From an uncultured Acetatifactor sp. (lineage in GTDB: Bacteria; Bacillota; Clostridia; Lachnospirales; Lachnospiraceae), in NCBI GenBank assembly GCA_910578815.1, contig CAJTSE010000006.1:78559-142558 (forward strand): DNA of 64,000 nucleotides, read 5' to 3'. The first letter of the stretch is position 1; every line of letters begins with the position of its first letter. The notes beneath the pieces are model-generated. The model worked only from the letters and a program-made list of their open reading frames with translations, ran no database searches and was not told the origin of the DNA. Position numbers and translations under genes: made by a program. This document shows positions 43,399 to 52,036 of the stretch, piece after piece.

Positions 43399-43486
43399 AA
43401 TGTAGATGAATATTAATTGGCTAAATGCCGGACTCGGCGTAGGCGTGTTCCTGCGCTCATATGCAGAAACGCAGACTGGAGATTTC

Positions 43487-43846
43487 ATGAACAGACAGGA
43501 AATTTTTAAGTGGGTGAAGGAGCAGTACGATACGGACCCGGATTATCCATGGCAGGATGCCAATGCGGTACTGCGGCATTGGAAAAACAGAAAGTGGTAT
43601 GGCCTTATTATGAAGGTGGGCAGGGATAAACTGGGGCTTTCCGGTGTAGAAGAGATAGAAGTTCTCAACCTGAAATGTGACCCGGAGATGATTGGCTTTT
43701 TGAGGACCAGACCGGGCTTTCTGCCGGCATATCATATGAACAAAATGAAATGGATCAGTGTCTTGCTGGACGGCACTGTGTCTGATGAGGAAATTCGGAA
43801 TCTGATCCACATAAGCTATGGATTGACAGAGCCGAAAAAGCGGTAA
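43487..43846 (+). CDS. MmcQ/YjbR-family protein
   Basis: A 119-residue protein starting at ATG 43487 with GGAGA upstream; the frame extends to 43406 but without a good site. It has the YjbR fold pattern, namely a DPDYPWQDANAVLRHWKNRKWYGLI opening (shown only in part), then VLNLKCDPEMIGFLRTRPGFLPAYHMNK and WISVLLDGTVSDEEI. The family has a CyaY-like DNA-binding-type fold, but its role is unknown. It is a complete single-domain member, and the neighbouring genes give no functional hint. Confidence 0.85.
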   Translation: MNRQEIFKWVKEQYDTDPDYPWQDANAVLRHWKNRKWYGLIMKVGRDKLGLSGVEEIEVLNLKCDPEMIGFLRTRPGFLPAYHMNKMKWISVLLDGTVSDEEIRNLIHISYGLTEPKKR

Positions 43847-43956
43847 GCATCCGGACGGCAGTTTCTGGAAAACGGCAGATTATGAAATGTCAGATACTGG
43901 TGCGGTAAATGTCGCGGCAGTGTATGGTTTTCGGTTTTACGGGGCATTCTGTCTTT

Positions 43957-44511
43957 ATGAAGAACAAAATGTCTGTAAATAAAACAATAAGAACCTTTGA
44001 CTTTTATGTCATATTATTTTTTCTTGTCTCCTTCGGTGGCTGGTTGTGGGAGGTGGGTATTTTCCTGGTGACAAAGCATGCCTTTATTAACAGGGGAATC
44101 TATAAGGGCCCTTACCTGCCAATTTATGGAGTAGGAGGGCTTTTATTATGGTTTTTGCTGCACCGCCTGAGTAAGAGGCCCTTTATCACCTTTTTATTGT
44201 CCGCTGGAATCTGCTCGGTTCTGGAATATCTTACCAGCGTCTTTTTGGAGTGGAAATGGGGCGTAAGATGGTGGGATTACAGCGGTTATCATTTGGACCT
44301 GAACGGAAGGGTCTGCCTGTTGGGAGCAGTGTGCTTTGGCCTGGGAGGTATGGCCCTGAACTGTTATCTTATGCCATTATACATGAGGCTTTACCATAGG
44401 CTTTCCCATAGATGGCGTTATATCCTTTGCGGAATATTTATAACGGTGTTTTTGCTGGATATTACCTATTGTGCGGTCAGCCCTAATATGGGATACGGAA
44501 TAAGCGGTTAA
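43957..44511 (+). CDS. CmpB-like putative ABC-type integral membrane protein
   Basis: A membrane protein of 184 residues if ATG 43957 is used; ATG 43909 in the same frame adds 16. Neither has a strong ribosome binding site. It has FFLVSFGGWLWEV, the signature of the ABC_trans_CmpB family, then a GPYLPIYGVGGLLLW segment and LEWKWGVRWWDYSGYHLDLNGRVCLLGA. About five membrane spans can be seen. The function of this family is not established. It does not lie beside an ATPase gene here. Confidence 0.82.
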   Translation: MKNKMSVNKTIRTFDFYVILFFLVSFGGWLWEVGIFLVTKHAFINRGIYKGPYLPIYGVGGLLLWFLLHRLSKRPFITFLLSAGICSVLEYLTSVFLEWKWGVRWWDYSGYHLDLNGRVCLLGAVCFGLGGMALNCYLMPLYMRLYHRLSHRWRYILCGIFITVFLLDITYCAVSPNMGYGISG

Positions 44512-44680
44512 AAAAGAGGCTAAAAGTATGCAAAAACTTTAGTAAATCTTAAGTTGTCTTGCCGGAGCATGTGAGTTAGAATGTATTAAGCAAATGACAG
44601 TGCCATAAGCGGGAACCGCTTGATTTTATAAGCATAGATATATTTAAAGGCACATATAAACTAAGGATGAAGGGAAGATT

Positions 44681-46813
44681 ATGATTGCTTGGCTTGTTTA
44701 CGCAGGAATATTGATTTATATGGAAGCCGTGTTTCACTTTGTCTGTTTCGGCTTTCAGGGCTTCAATCCGATCTTTACCATCGGGCTGATCAGCTTGATT
44801 GCGGCGGTGCAGGCGTTTATCGGCGGCTGTTTTTCCAAAAAAGGGGAAAAGGCGGCATCCAGGATCATGCTTTGGACGGAATGGCTGGTTTTTGCCGTGC
44901 AGGCAGTTTATTTTCATATTTTTAAGCAGCCTCTGCAATTCAAGGCAATGTTCGTTACCGGGGCGGATGCCCTGACAAGCTATTGGCGGGAGGCGCTGAC
45001 AGGCCTGCTGCAGACGCTGCCGCTGCTGATACTTTTGCTGCTTCCGATTGTGGGGCTGGAAGTTCTCCGAAAGATGAAAAAATGGAAACCCAAGCCGTTG
45101 CACGGCATCAGAAAGCTGAGCATGGGCCTGGTTGGAGTAATGTCTCTGACGTACTGCATCTGCAGCATTATGATCGGTAATATTTTGGAGGCGGCTTATG
45201 CAGAGGAATACAGCGAGTTTTATGATCCGGAGACTGTCATGCGCAACATGGGTACGATGGCTATGGTGCAGCGAGATGGATTTTATGAGATTGCGGGTCT
45301 TTTTGAAAATCTGACTCAGTCGAAGGGAAAGCCGCAGACTACATCGGGCGGTAATGTGATTGCTCAGGGGCTGTCCGGTACTGACACGGTGATTGTGGAG
45401 ACAATGACGGGGGATCAGAACCGGACAGGTGAAGACGGAACGGATCCCGTTGAAGAGGGCGGACAGGGACAAGAGGAAATACCGGAGGAAGCCCAGGGGC
45501 CGGACACGTCGCCCAACGCCTGGACGATTGATCTGGAGAAGCTGACGGAGTTGTCTCAGGGCAGTAAGGAAGAAAAATGGCTGGCGGATTATATTGCCAG
45601 GCTGACGCCGACAAAACGCAACGAATACACCGGTATGTTTGAGGGATATAACCTGATCTTCCTGACGGCAGAGGGATTTTCCACATATGCCATCAGGGAG
45701 GACCTGACGCCCACACTGTATAAAATGGTAAATTCTTCCTTTGTGTTCAATAATTATTATGTGCCGATCTGGGCTACCAGCACCAGTGACGGCGAATATG
45801 TAAACTGTACGGGCCTGATTCCGGACGGACAGCACAGTATGAGAACCAGCGCCGATAAAAATATGGCATATGTTTTGCCGAAATTTTTTGCAAAGGAGAA
45901 TGTTTACTGCCGCGCGTATCATAACAATACCCTGTCTTATTATGATCGTTATCGTTCCCACCCGAATCTGGGATACGATTTTAAGGCCATTAAGCTGGGC
46001 AAGGGCCTTTCGGAGGAAGAGTGGGGGGATCAGCTTTTTACGGTGGAGACTCCTAATGCCTGGCCTGGCTCCGACTATGAGATGATGGTGGGAACCGTAG
46101 GCGAGTACATTAATGATGAGAGATTTCATGTTTATTACATGACGGTGTCCGGACATATGAATTATGATTTTTCGGGCAACCGCATGTCTTCCTGGCATAA
46201 GGAGGATGTGGCCGGCCTGGATATGTCGGAAAATGCCAGAGCTTACATTGCCTGCAATATGGAGCTGGATAAGGCGCTGGCGTATCTGCTGGACCAGCTG
46301 GAGCAGGCCGGAAAGCTGGAGAATACAGTGATTGTCTTAAGCGCGGATCATTATCCCTACGGGATGACCGAGGAACAATATGAAGAGCTGGCAGGAAAGG
46401 ATCTGTCTCAGGATCTGGACGTTTACCGCAACAGCCTGATCCTGTGGAATGCCGGGATGGAAGAGCCGGTCTATGTGGATAAGGCCTGCTGTTCCGTGGA
46501 CTTGCTGCCAACGCTGCTGAATTTGTTCGGATTTGACTTTGATTCACGGATGTATGCGGGAAGAGATATTTTTTCCGATGCGGAGGGGCTTGTTATTTTC
46601 AAGGATAAAAGCTTTGTGAGCGATACCGTGGCTTATGACCGGAAACAGAAGACCACTACCTGGAAGAAAGAGCTGACGCCGGAAGAGCAGGAGGCATATA
46701 TGGCGGCGGCGAAGCAGGACGTGAAGGACCGTTACCAGTTTAGTGCGTATATTCTGCGGAACGATTATTACAGCCGGATTCAAGAATGTATTATAGAGGG
46801 AGGCCTTCCTTAA
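44681..46813 (+). CDS. LTA-synthase-like sulfatase-family membrane protein
   Basis: A 710-residue protein starting at ATG 44681 with AGGGAAG upstream. About five membrane spans occupy residues 1-175, then a linker rich in Glu, Gly and Thr. The extracytoplasmic alkaline-phosphatase-fold domain starts near residue 315: NLIFLTAEGF (metal Glu), ATSTSDGEY (likely nucleophile T368), YYMTVSGHMNYDF and VIVLSADHYPYG. The family includes LtaS and phosphoglycerol transferases that build lipoteichoic-acid-like polymers. A long insert of Gly/Glu-rich sequence precedes the catalytic domain. It ends at a palindrome that overlaps the stop. Confidence 0.9.
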   Translation: MIAWLVYAGILIYMEAVFHFVCFGFQGFNPIFTIGLISLIAAVQAFIGGCFSKKGEKAASRIMLWTEWLVFAVQAVYFHIFKQPLQFKAMFVTGADALTSYWREALTGLLQTLPLLILLLLPIVGLEVLRKMKKWKPKPLHGIRKLSMGLVGVMSLTYCICSIMIGNILEAAYAEEYSEFYDPETVMRNMGTMAMVQRDGFYEIAGLFENLTQSKGKPQTTSGGNVIAQGLSGTDTVIVETMTGDQNRTGEDGTDPVEEGGQGQEEIPEEAQGPDTSPNAWTIDLEKLTELSQGSKEEKWLADYIARLTPTKRNEYTGMFEGYNLIFLTAEGFSTYAIREDLTPTLYKMVNSSFVFNNYYVPIWATSTSDGEYVNCTGLIPDGQHSMRTSADKNMAYVLPKFFAKENVYCRAYHNNTLSYYDRYRSHPNLGYDFKAIKLGKGLSEEEWGDQLFTVETPNAWPGSDYEMMVGTVGEYINDERFHVYYMTVSGHMNYDFSGNRMSSWHKEDVAGLDMSENARAYIACNMELDKALAYLLDQLEQAGKLENTVIVLSADHYPYGMTEEQYEELAGKDLSQDLDVYRNSLILWNAGMEEPVYVDKACCSVDLLPTLLNLFGFDFDSRMYAGRDIFSDAEGLVIFKDKSFVSDTVAYDRKQKTTTWKKELTPEEQEAYMAAAKQDVKDRYQFSAYILRNDYYSRIQECIIEGGLP

Positions 46814-46838
46814 AGCTTTAAGGAAGGCCTTAATTTAG
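46801..46838 (+). terminator. Palindromic terminator over the LTA-synthase stop
   Basis: A perfect 30-bp palindrome (46801-46830) with AGGCCTTCCTTAAAG on one side and its complement on the other. It covers the TAA stop at 46811-46813 and is followed by TAATTTAGG. Its tail is only weakly T-rich. Confidence 0.6.
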
Positions 46839-46862
46839 GTTTGCGTGCCATGGGCGCATGTT

Positions 46863-47124
46863 CTAAGCTGTTTTCACAAAAAACTCTTTCAAAAAAGGTA
46901 AAATAATTTCAGGCGTTCCCTGTCGGATAAAATTGTCAAGTCTTTTTGCCTCCGCTGATATTGGCTCCGTCCTCTCCAAAGCTTTCCCTCATTAATGCTC
47001 CCGCGTCCAGTGCTTCTACATAGGCATCAAAGTTGTCGGACTGATAACTGCCGAACAGGGTTATATTGTCTCTGGCACCGGCATTAAAGATAACGGCATC
47101 CTGATTGATTTCCGCAATTATTTA
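46863..47124 (-). pseudogene. ABC exporter ATPase fragment fused to an unrelated tail
   Basis: On the minus strand, a frame from about 47124 to TGA at 46936-46938 encodes NQDAVIFNAGARDNITLFGSY, and then FGEDGANISGGKKT and a stop. NQDAVIFN-x(4)-DNITLFG and the GANISGG signature are the Q-loop to signature region of ABC exporter ATPases. Immediately downstream in another frame is LDNFIRQGTPEIILPFLKEFF, ending at 46863-46865, which looks like the C-terminal end of a different protein. Both are fragments. Confidence 0.65.
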
Positions 47125-47137
47125 TATTTTAAAAGGA

Positions 47138-47166
47138 TTGACATATAGTTTCTAATGAGATACAAT
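47138..47166 (+). promoter_or_regulatory. Sigma-A promoter for the 47245 operon
   Basis: TTGACA (47138-47143) and TACAAT (47161-47166) with a 17-base spacer, 78 bases upstream of the TTG start. Confidence 0.75.
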
Positions 47167-47244
47167 TAAAGTATCAAAACAGATACGAATTGGGCATAAG
47201 GAGATTAAAAAATCCAAAAAAATATCACAAAGGAGGCGGGAAAT

Positions 47245-47739
47245 TTGTCTGTGGAATTGACATCAATTTTAAACTTAGATAAAATTAATGTATCAGGGAT
47301 GAGTGCTCCGAATCCGGAAAGGCTGAAATATTACGAGAACTATTATCTGGCGGAGGGGCGATTTGCGAATGCCGTTATAGTGGACGAGTACTGGAATATC
47401 CGCACGGGCTATATGACTTATCTGCTGGCGAAAAAGTATGGCGTAAGGCCGCCAATTTTTGAAATACGCGCATTCCGCTCTCTGCGGAAGGTAGTGCGGG
47501 GGCCGTATGTGCGCTATCCTGCCTGGCAGCAGATTTCTGCGGATAAAAGGCGGGAGACTTGGTTGTATACATTGAGAGAGCCTGTTGTACCCGGTGATAT
47601 TCTGCGTGTGGAAACTCGGAAAGGAGCTTCTCACATGCAGGTTGAAGCGGTGAATTATATGGCGGAAGACGAAAATTGTGCCGGTATGCGAAGAACCCTG
47701 AAACATATTAGAAAAAGCGTATTGGAGAGTGGAACATGA
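47245..47739 (+). CDS. Hypothetical protein paired with an XRE regulator
   Basis: A 164-residue protein starting at TTG 47245 with AAAGGAGG 10 bases upstream. It has no signal peptide or membrane span. The middle contains a basic, aromatic stretch (SLRKVVRGPYVRYPAWQQI) and the C-terminal third GDILRVETRKGASHMQVEAV looks like a small beta domain. I recognise no family. The stop overlaps the next start as ATGA, so it is coupled to the XRE gene. The pair has the layout of a toxin-antitoxin module with the larger gene first, but no toxin motif is seen. Confidence 0.6.
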   Translation: MSVELTSILNLDKINVSGMSAPNPERLKYYENYYLAEGRFANAVIVDEYWNIRTGYMTYLLAKKYGVRPPIFEIRAFRSLRKVVRGPYVRYPAWQQISADKRRETWLYTLREPVVPGDILRVETRKGASHMQVEAVNYMAEDENCAGMRRTLKHIRKSVLESGT

Positions 47740-48029
47740 AAAAAGCGATGGATTACGTATTTACCTCGGACAATCAGGAGATCTTGATTGAAGGTCTTCA
47801 GAAGGAAACTAGGGCGCAGGTCATAGGAAATTATGTGAAGTGCCGCAAAGACAAGAAGCTGACGCAGGACAACTTAGCGCAGCTGTCCGGTATTTCCAGG
47901 CCTAACATCACCCGGTTTGAAAGCGGCAAGTACAACCCTTCTCTGGAAATGATGGTGCGCATTGCTGCAGCAATGGATATGGAGCTGCAGGTGTCTCTTG
48001 TCCGGAAGAAGCGCGGAAGCAAGAGCTGA
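47736..48029 (+). CDS. XRE-family HTH regulator
   Basis: A 97-residue protein starting at ATG 47736, overlapping the previous stop. It begins with a 30-residue helical section and then the HTH: VKCRKDKKLTQDNLAQLSGIS (scan helix), RPNITRFESGKYNPSLEMMVRIAAAM. It ends with a short basic tail, RKKRGSKS. Small XRE proteins of this size, coupled to an upstream gene, are often antitoxins of the HigA type. DNA-binding is likely; the target may be the promoter at 47138-47166. Confidence 0.88.
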   Translation: MKKAMDYVFTSDNQEILIEGLQKETRAQVIGNYVKCRKDKKLTQDNLAQLSGISRPNITRFESGKYNPSLEMMVRIAAAMDMELQVSLVRKKRGSKS

Positions 48030-48173
48030 AGCAGCTGTTGAATCATCCTGCAACATCCCGTTGCTTTACAGCATGCTTTTCCGCGGATAGAATGGAGACA
48101 ACACCGCAGGCATATTTTACATATGAGGCGGCATGAGAGATTAGTAAGCCAAAAGGGGCGGAAAGGCGGGAAA

Positions 48174-48917
48174 ATGAAATTGGACAATCATATTGCGGAG
48201 GTGATCTGCAGGGGGCGGCAGAATCTGAAAATGACTCAGGAAGAGCTTGCTTCAAGACTGGGGGTGACGTCCCAGGCAGTGAGCAAGTGGGAATGCGGCA
48301 CGGGGATGCCCGATGTCGGCCTGCTTCCGGGAATCTGCAGTGTTTTGAAGGTCAGCGGGAATGAGCTTCTGGGAACGGAAGGAAGCATTGTGGAAAACGG
48401 CAGCCTGAAGATGGAACGTGAGATCAGAGAAGCCATGTTTTCTGATCCGTTAGTGCTGCAGTTTGGAATGGATCTTGTACCATGTTTTGCGGAAGGTGTG
48501 CCCACTAACTATGTGAATAAACAGAGGAAGGGCCTGGCGGCAAACACGGGAATGCTGATGCCTATTTTACGTATTCGGGATCAGTACGGATTGGAGCCGA
48601 TGGAATATGAGATATTATCCTATGACAAGGTGCTGTTTAAGGGGAAAGCGGAAAGCGTGGATGAACAGACCTTTCATATGCTGGTGGATAAAACAGTGGA
48701 AGTTTGTTATGAAAACTATGATACTATTTTGAATAAGCAGCTTGTGAAGATCATGGTTGACAATATTAAGGATCTTTGCCCCGGTGTAGCTGACGGACTT
48801 GTACCCGAACGGATCAGTTACCTGGAGCTGCTTAAAGCTCTCCGCAAGAAGGTTAAAGAGGACCACAATATTCGCGACATGATTCATATTTTAGAGGATT
48901 TGGAGGACAGTCTTTAA
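48174..48917 (+). CDS. XRE HTH fused to an FlhA-like cytoplasmic domain
   Basis: A 247-residue protein starting at ATG 48174 behind GGCGGG; the frame extends to 48123. Residues 1-65 are an XRE HTH (KMTQEELASRLGVTSQAVSKWE). From residue 95 the sequence tracks the C-terminal cytoplasmic domain of FlhA/FHIPEP. LVLQFGMDLVPCFAEG is like the opening E-L-G-x-x-L-I-P; LMPILRIRDQYGLEPMEYEI is like V-P-x-I-R-I-R-D-N-L-x-L-x-P-N-E-Y; and RISYLELLKALRKKVKEDHNIRDMIHILEDL is its final part. No flagellar genes lie in the window. A sequence-specific DNA-binding version of an export-gate domain is unexpected. Confidence 0.85.
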   Translation: MKLDNHIAEVICRGRQNLKMTQEELASRLGVTSQAVSKWECGTGMPDVGLLPGICSVLKVSGNELLGTEGSIVENGSLKMEREIREAMFSDPLVLQFGMDLVPCFAEGVPTNYVNKQRKGLAANTGMLMPILRIRDQYGLEPMEYEILSYDKVLFKGKAESVDEQTFHMLVDKTVEVCYENYDTILNKQLVKIMVDNIKDLCPGVADGLVPERISYLELLKALRKKVKEDHNIRDMIHILEDLEDSL

Positions 48918-48950
48918 ATTCTTTGTCCAAAACCTGTATTGAAAGACGCG

Positions 48951-48990
48951 AGGCATTGGAAGAAATGTTCCCAATGCCTTGAACTTTTGT
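48951..48990 (+). terminator. Bidirectional terminator between convergent genes
   Basis: AGGCATTGG (48951-48959) and CCAATGCCT (48971-48979) form a 9-bp stem followed by TGAACTTTTG. It lies between the FlhA-like gene and the convergent 48995 gene. Confidence 0.65.
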
Positions 48991-48994
48991 AACT

Positions 48995-49246
48995 TTATTT
49001 GTTATTTTCTTCTTCCGGATCCGGCCGCAGGTAGTCGGACAGAATAGAATAATCTTCATCGCTTGTACAAACGACTCTGGCGCGCTGTAACTCTCCGGGT
49101 TTGCATACGGAAACAACCACATACCGTGAAAGCAGGGACTTGACGTTTAATATATCGCCCTCCGGTGTGTGAAAAAATACATCCCCGAAGCATTTCTCTG
49201 CGGCCTCCAGAAATGCTGACAGATCAACGGTTTCCTTTAATCTCAT
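48995..49246 (-). CDS. Small HPr-like protein
   Basis: An 83-residue protein on the minus strand, start ATG at 49246 with AGGGGGTG six bases upstream. The middle, LNVKSLLSRYVVVSVCKPGEL, followed by a helix ending in SILSDYL, resembles the beta-alpha pattern of HPr (L-N-x-K-S-L-L). The His of the phosphorylation site is not present at the expected place. The acidic end is PDPEEENNK. It may be an inactive HPr-fold protein; this is inference. It is divergent from the DUF3048 gene. Confidence 0.55.
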   Translation of the reverse strand: MRLKETVDLSAFLEAAEKCFGDVFFHTPEGDILNVKSLLSRYVVVSVCKPGELQRARVVCTSDEDYSILSDYLRPDPEEENNK

Positions 49247-49334
49247 GACTGACACCCCCTGACAGACTTTTGTTTCTACATGTTTTAAGTATAGCATATT
49301 CGTTACAAAATGAAAACTTTTTTTGCTGAATAAA

Positions 49335-49363
49335 TAGACAAAATGTCTTTTTGGAGATAAAAT
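49335..49363 (+). promoter_or_regulatory. Candidate promoter for the DUF3048 gene
   Basis: TAGACA (49335-49340) and TAAAAT (49358-49363) with a 17-base spacer, 38 bases upstream of the start codon at 49402. Confidence 0.5.
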
Positions 49364-49401
49364 AGAGAAGGCAATAAAAAATGAAAGGACAGGAGTACTC
49401 T

Positions 49402-50700
49402 ATGAAGAAAAAATTAGTAGCAGCACTTGTGATAGCAATGGCTGTGAGTGTTCTGGCCGGATGTGGTGATGGCGGTGACGGACAGTCCGCCCCTGTATCC
49501 ACGCTGAACCCTTCGCCTATTATGACAGATCCCCCGGAGGCTTCCGGCGATCTAACGGAACAGCCTCCCGAACTGCCGGATCCGGGGCCGGGGGAAGTTA
49601 TTTCAAGTGATGGCATGATGTCCGGCGGAGAGACCCACACCATCGGTACCAGAACCGTAGTGGACGGTAAGATGCAGAGCTGGCTTACCGGGGAATGGAA
49701 GGACGAGGCGATTGCCGGCAGGAGAAATCTGGCGATCATGATACCGAATAACAAGCGGGGCGGCTATAAGGACAGCAGTCCGCTCATGAAGCAATACGGT
49801 ATATCCTCTGCCAGTATTATTTATGAAGCTCCCGTCGAGGGACGTATTACACGTTTAATGGCTGTTTTTGAGGATTATGATGATTTGGAGTTTATCGGGC
49901 CGGTGCGTTCCAGCCGCGATTATTATATCCATGAGGCTATGTCCTTTGACTCCATTTATGTAAACTGGGGTTTGGCGATTCCCTGGGTAGAGAAGCTGAT
50001 TGAATCTCCGCATATTGACAATATCAGTACGGATCCGGTAATTGATAACAGCTATGACAGGGCGTTTGAACGGAATAAAGACTTAATGCCGGGTGCAGCC
50101 ACTGAATTTACAGGTGTCCTGAATGTGAAGAAGTACGGCGAAGGCGTGGAAGCCAAAGGTTATGACAAGAATTACAGAAGTACTTTTGTCAAGACCTTTG
50201 AATTTGCGGATGACGATTATCTGGCGACTTATGATAACTGTCCGGATGCAACAAAGGTATATCCTGGCGGGACTCAGACAAATTCCGGCGGTTACGGCAG
50301 CCATAATCCCTGCTTTGAGTATAATGCTGCGGATCGGCTGTATTACCGCACCCAATGGGGTTCTGCTCATACCTGCGGCAAGACCGGCGAACAGCTGACC
50401 GTTACCAATGTCATATTCAAGGTATGTCATGGCTCCAGAAAAGAGCCCAATAACCCTAAAAGCGATTACCTTGATTTCGTGACGGATGGCAGCGGCAAGG
50501 CTTATGTGTTTACCAACGGAAAGGTGATCGAGGGCACCTGGGAGCGCAAGGGCGCCAGCGATCCGAGCTATGGCAACTACTTTAACCCCAATCCTACCCT
50601 GTACTACGACACGGCGGGCAATGAGATTGTGTTGAATCAGGGTAAGACCTGGATCTGCTGTATCTGGGATGATTATGAACAATACATTTCATGGGAATAA
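49402..50700 (+). CDS. DUF3048 lipoprotein
   Basis: A 432-residue protein starting at ATG 49402 with AGGAG upstream; the frame is open from 49381. The signal and lipobox are LAGC near residue 21, followed by a Ser/Pro-rich spacer. The DUF3048 body starts near residue 95: RNLAIMIPNN, then SASIIYEAPVEGRITRLMAVFEDYDDLEFIGPVRSSRDYYI (only partly given) and further VYWGLAIP-like and QTNSGGYGSH segments. This is the YerB-type domain found in Bacillus. Its function is unknown. The next gene begins 32 bases before this one ends, so they are coupled. Confidence 0.85.
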   Translation: MKKKLVAALVIAMAVSVLAGCGDGGDGQSAPVSTLNPSPIMTDPPEASGDLTEQPPELPDPGPGEVISSDGMMSGGETHTIGTRTVVDGKMQSWLTGEWKDEAIAGRRNLAIMIPNNKRGGYKDSSPLMKQYGISSASIIYEAPVEGRITRLMAVFEDYDDLEFIGPVRSSRDYYIHEAMSFDSIYVNWGLAIPWVEKLIESPHIDNISTDPVIDNSYDRAFERNKDLMPGAATEFTGVLNVKKYGEGVEAKGYDKNYRSTFVKTFEFADDDYLATYDNCPDATKVYPGGTQTNSGGYGSHNPCFEYNAADRLYYRTQWGSAHTCGKTGEQLTVTNVIFKVCHGSRKEPNNPKSDYLDFVTDGSGKAYVFTNGKVIEGTWERKGASDPSYGNYFNPNPTLYYDTAGNEIVLNQGKTWICCIWDDYEQYISWE

Positions 50701-51985
50701 AAAAATCAATAAACGGATTTTTCTGACGATTTTGGCGGTCATTTTTCTTTTGAATGTGGCGGCATGGTGCAGTATGGCCTTTTGTGACTGGTATATTGCA
50801 AATGTTTTTCCGGTCTGGGTCAACACCTATGGGCGTTTTACGGGAATTTTTCCCTTTTCCGTGGGTGAATGGCTGCTTGCCGCAGGAGTTGTTTTGACCG
50901 TGCTGGCATTGATCCTCGGAGCCTTGTGGGCTGTGTGGGGGATCTTTGCTGGGATCAGAAAAGTCCACAGCCGTATTATGGAGCGAAAGGCTTCGGGAGC
51001 GGTGGGACTGGCTGGTGTGTGGGTATATGCAAAGCCTATGCAGGTTAGCGGTTTCCGCCGCTTTTCCCGGAGCTTTTTCCGCTTTTATGTATGGACATTT
51101 CTGACAGTCTGCCTTGTTATGACGTTAAATTGCTTTATTTTGTATCATGCTTCTCCTTTTTCGGATCGCTATTTCGGGGAAGACGGCGGAGACTATACGT
51201 CCACGGAGCTGATTACCCTGTATAATAAGGTGGCGGAGGAATGTAATCGGCTGGCGGAGGTTATGGAGCGGGACGAAACAGGAATGGTGGTGTACACTGG
51301 CGGAGACGAAACGAAAATATCGTTGCGAGACAGCGAGTCTTGGCGGGCAGGATTGGACTGCATGGGTGAGGATGCCCGGAAGCTGATGCGGCAGCTGGGA
51401 GACACTTATCCTCAACTGGCCGGCTGGTATCCGAAGCCGAAGGCTATGTTATTTTCCGACTTTATGTGCCAGCAGTATATGCAGGGATATTTTTTCCCGT
51501 TTTCCATGGAGGCCAATTATAATGATGTGATGCACATCCTGAATATTCCGGCCGCCATGTGTCATGAGCTTGCTCATCTGAAGGGCTTTATATATGAGGA
51601 CGAGGCGAATTTTATCGGCTATCTGGCGTGCATACAATCCGAAGATCCGTTTTTCCAATATGCCGGTTACCTGAGTGTATTAAACTATTTGTATAATGAT
51701 GTGTGCAAGCTGAAGATGGAGAATCCTGCCGCCTATGAAGAGGCCGTTTTGGCGGTGCATCCTGTAGATGTGTCAAAGCAGGTATGGGAGGACAATATTT
51801 TTGTGTCGGAGGAAGAATGGGAGCGCATTAATAAAAAGGCGTTGATCGACACGGAAGTCGTGGACAAGGCAGCAGACGTGTTTATTGATATGAACTTAAA
51901 AGTCAATGGTGTGTCTGACGGAAAGGTCAGTTATAGCAGGGTGGTAAGACTGCTGCTGCAGTACTACAGGGGGCAGCAGGATTAA
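50669..51985 (+). CDS. DUF3810 membrane protein with a HExxH-like motif
   Basis: A 438-residue protein starting at ATG 50669, within the DUF3048 gene; ATG 50675 is equally possible. Three membrane spans are visible (about residues 17-37, 67-90 and 135-155). The external or cytoplasmic region has PAAMCHELAHLKGFIYEDEANF near residue 298, a zinc-protease-like H-E-L-A-H with a following Glu in YEDEANF. This is the DUF3810 family. Its substrate is unknown. Overlap with the YerB-type lipoprotein suggests joint action. Confidence 0.82.
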   Translation: MIMNNTFHGNKKINKRIFLTILAVIFLLNVAAWCSMAFCDWYIANVFPVWVNTYGRFTGIFPFSVGEWLLAAGVVLTVLALILGALWAVWGIFAGIRKVHSRIMERKASGAVGLAGVWVYAKPMQVSGFRRFSRSFFRFYVWTFLTVCLVMTLNCFILYHASPFSDRYFGEDGGDYTSTELITLYNKVAEECNRLAEVMERDETGMVVYTGGDETKISLRDSESWRAGLDCMGEDARKLMRQLGDTYPQLAGWYPKPKAMLFSDFMCQQYMQGYFFPFSMEANYNDVMHILNIPAAMCHELAHLKGFIYEDEANFIGYLACIQSEDPFFQYAGYLSVLNYLYNDVCKLKMENPAAYEEAVLAVHPVDVSKQVWEDNIFVSEEEWERINKKALIDTEVVDKAADVFIDMNLKVNGVSDGKVSYSRVVRLLLQYYRGQQD

Positions 51986-52036
51986 AACGAAAATGACGGA
52001 ACATTATGCTTTTCGTTTGGAGGGGAGGTTTATGGC

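Noticed and set aside
44576..46198. 540-codon minus-strand frame
   Set aside because: Antisense to the LTA-synthase-like gene, whose motifs are in the plus frame; composition is typical of a shadow.
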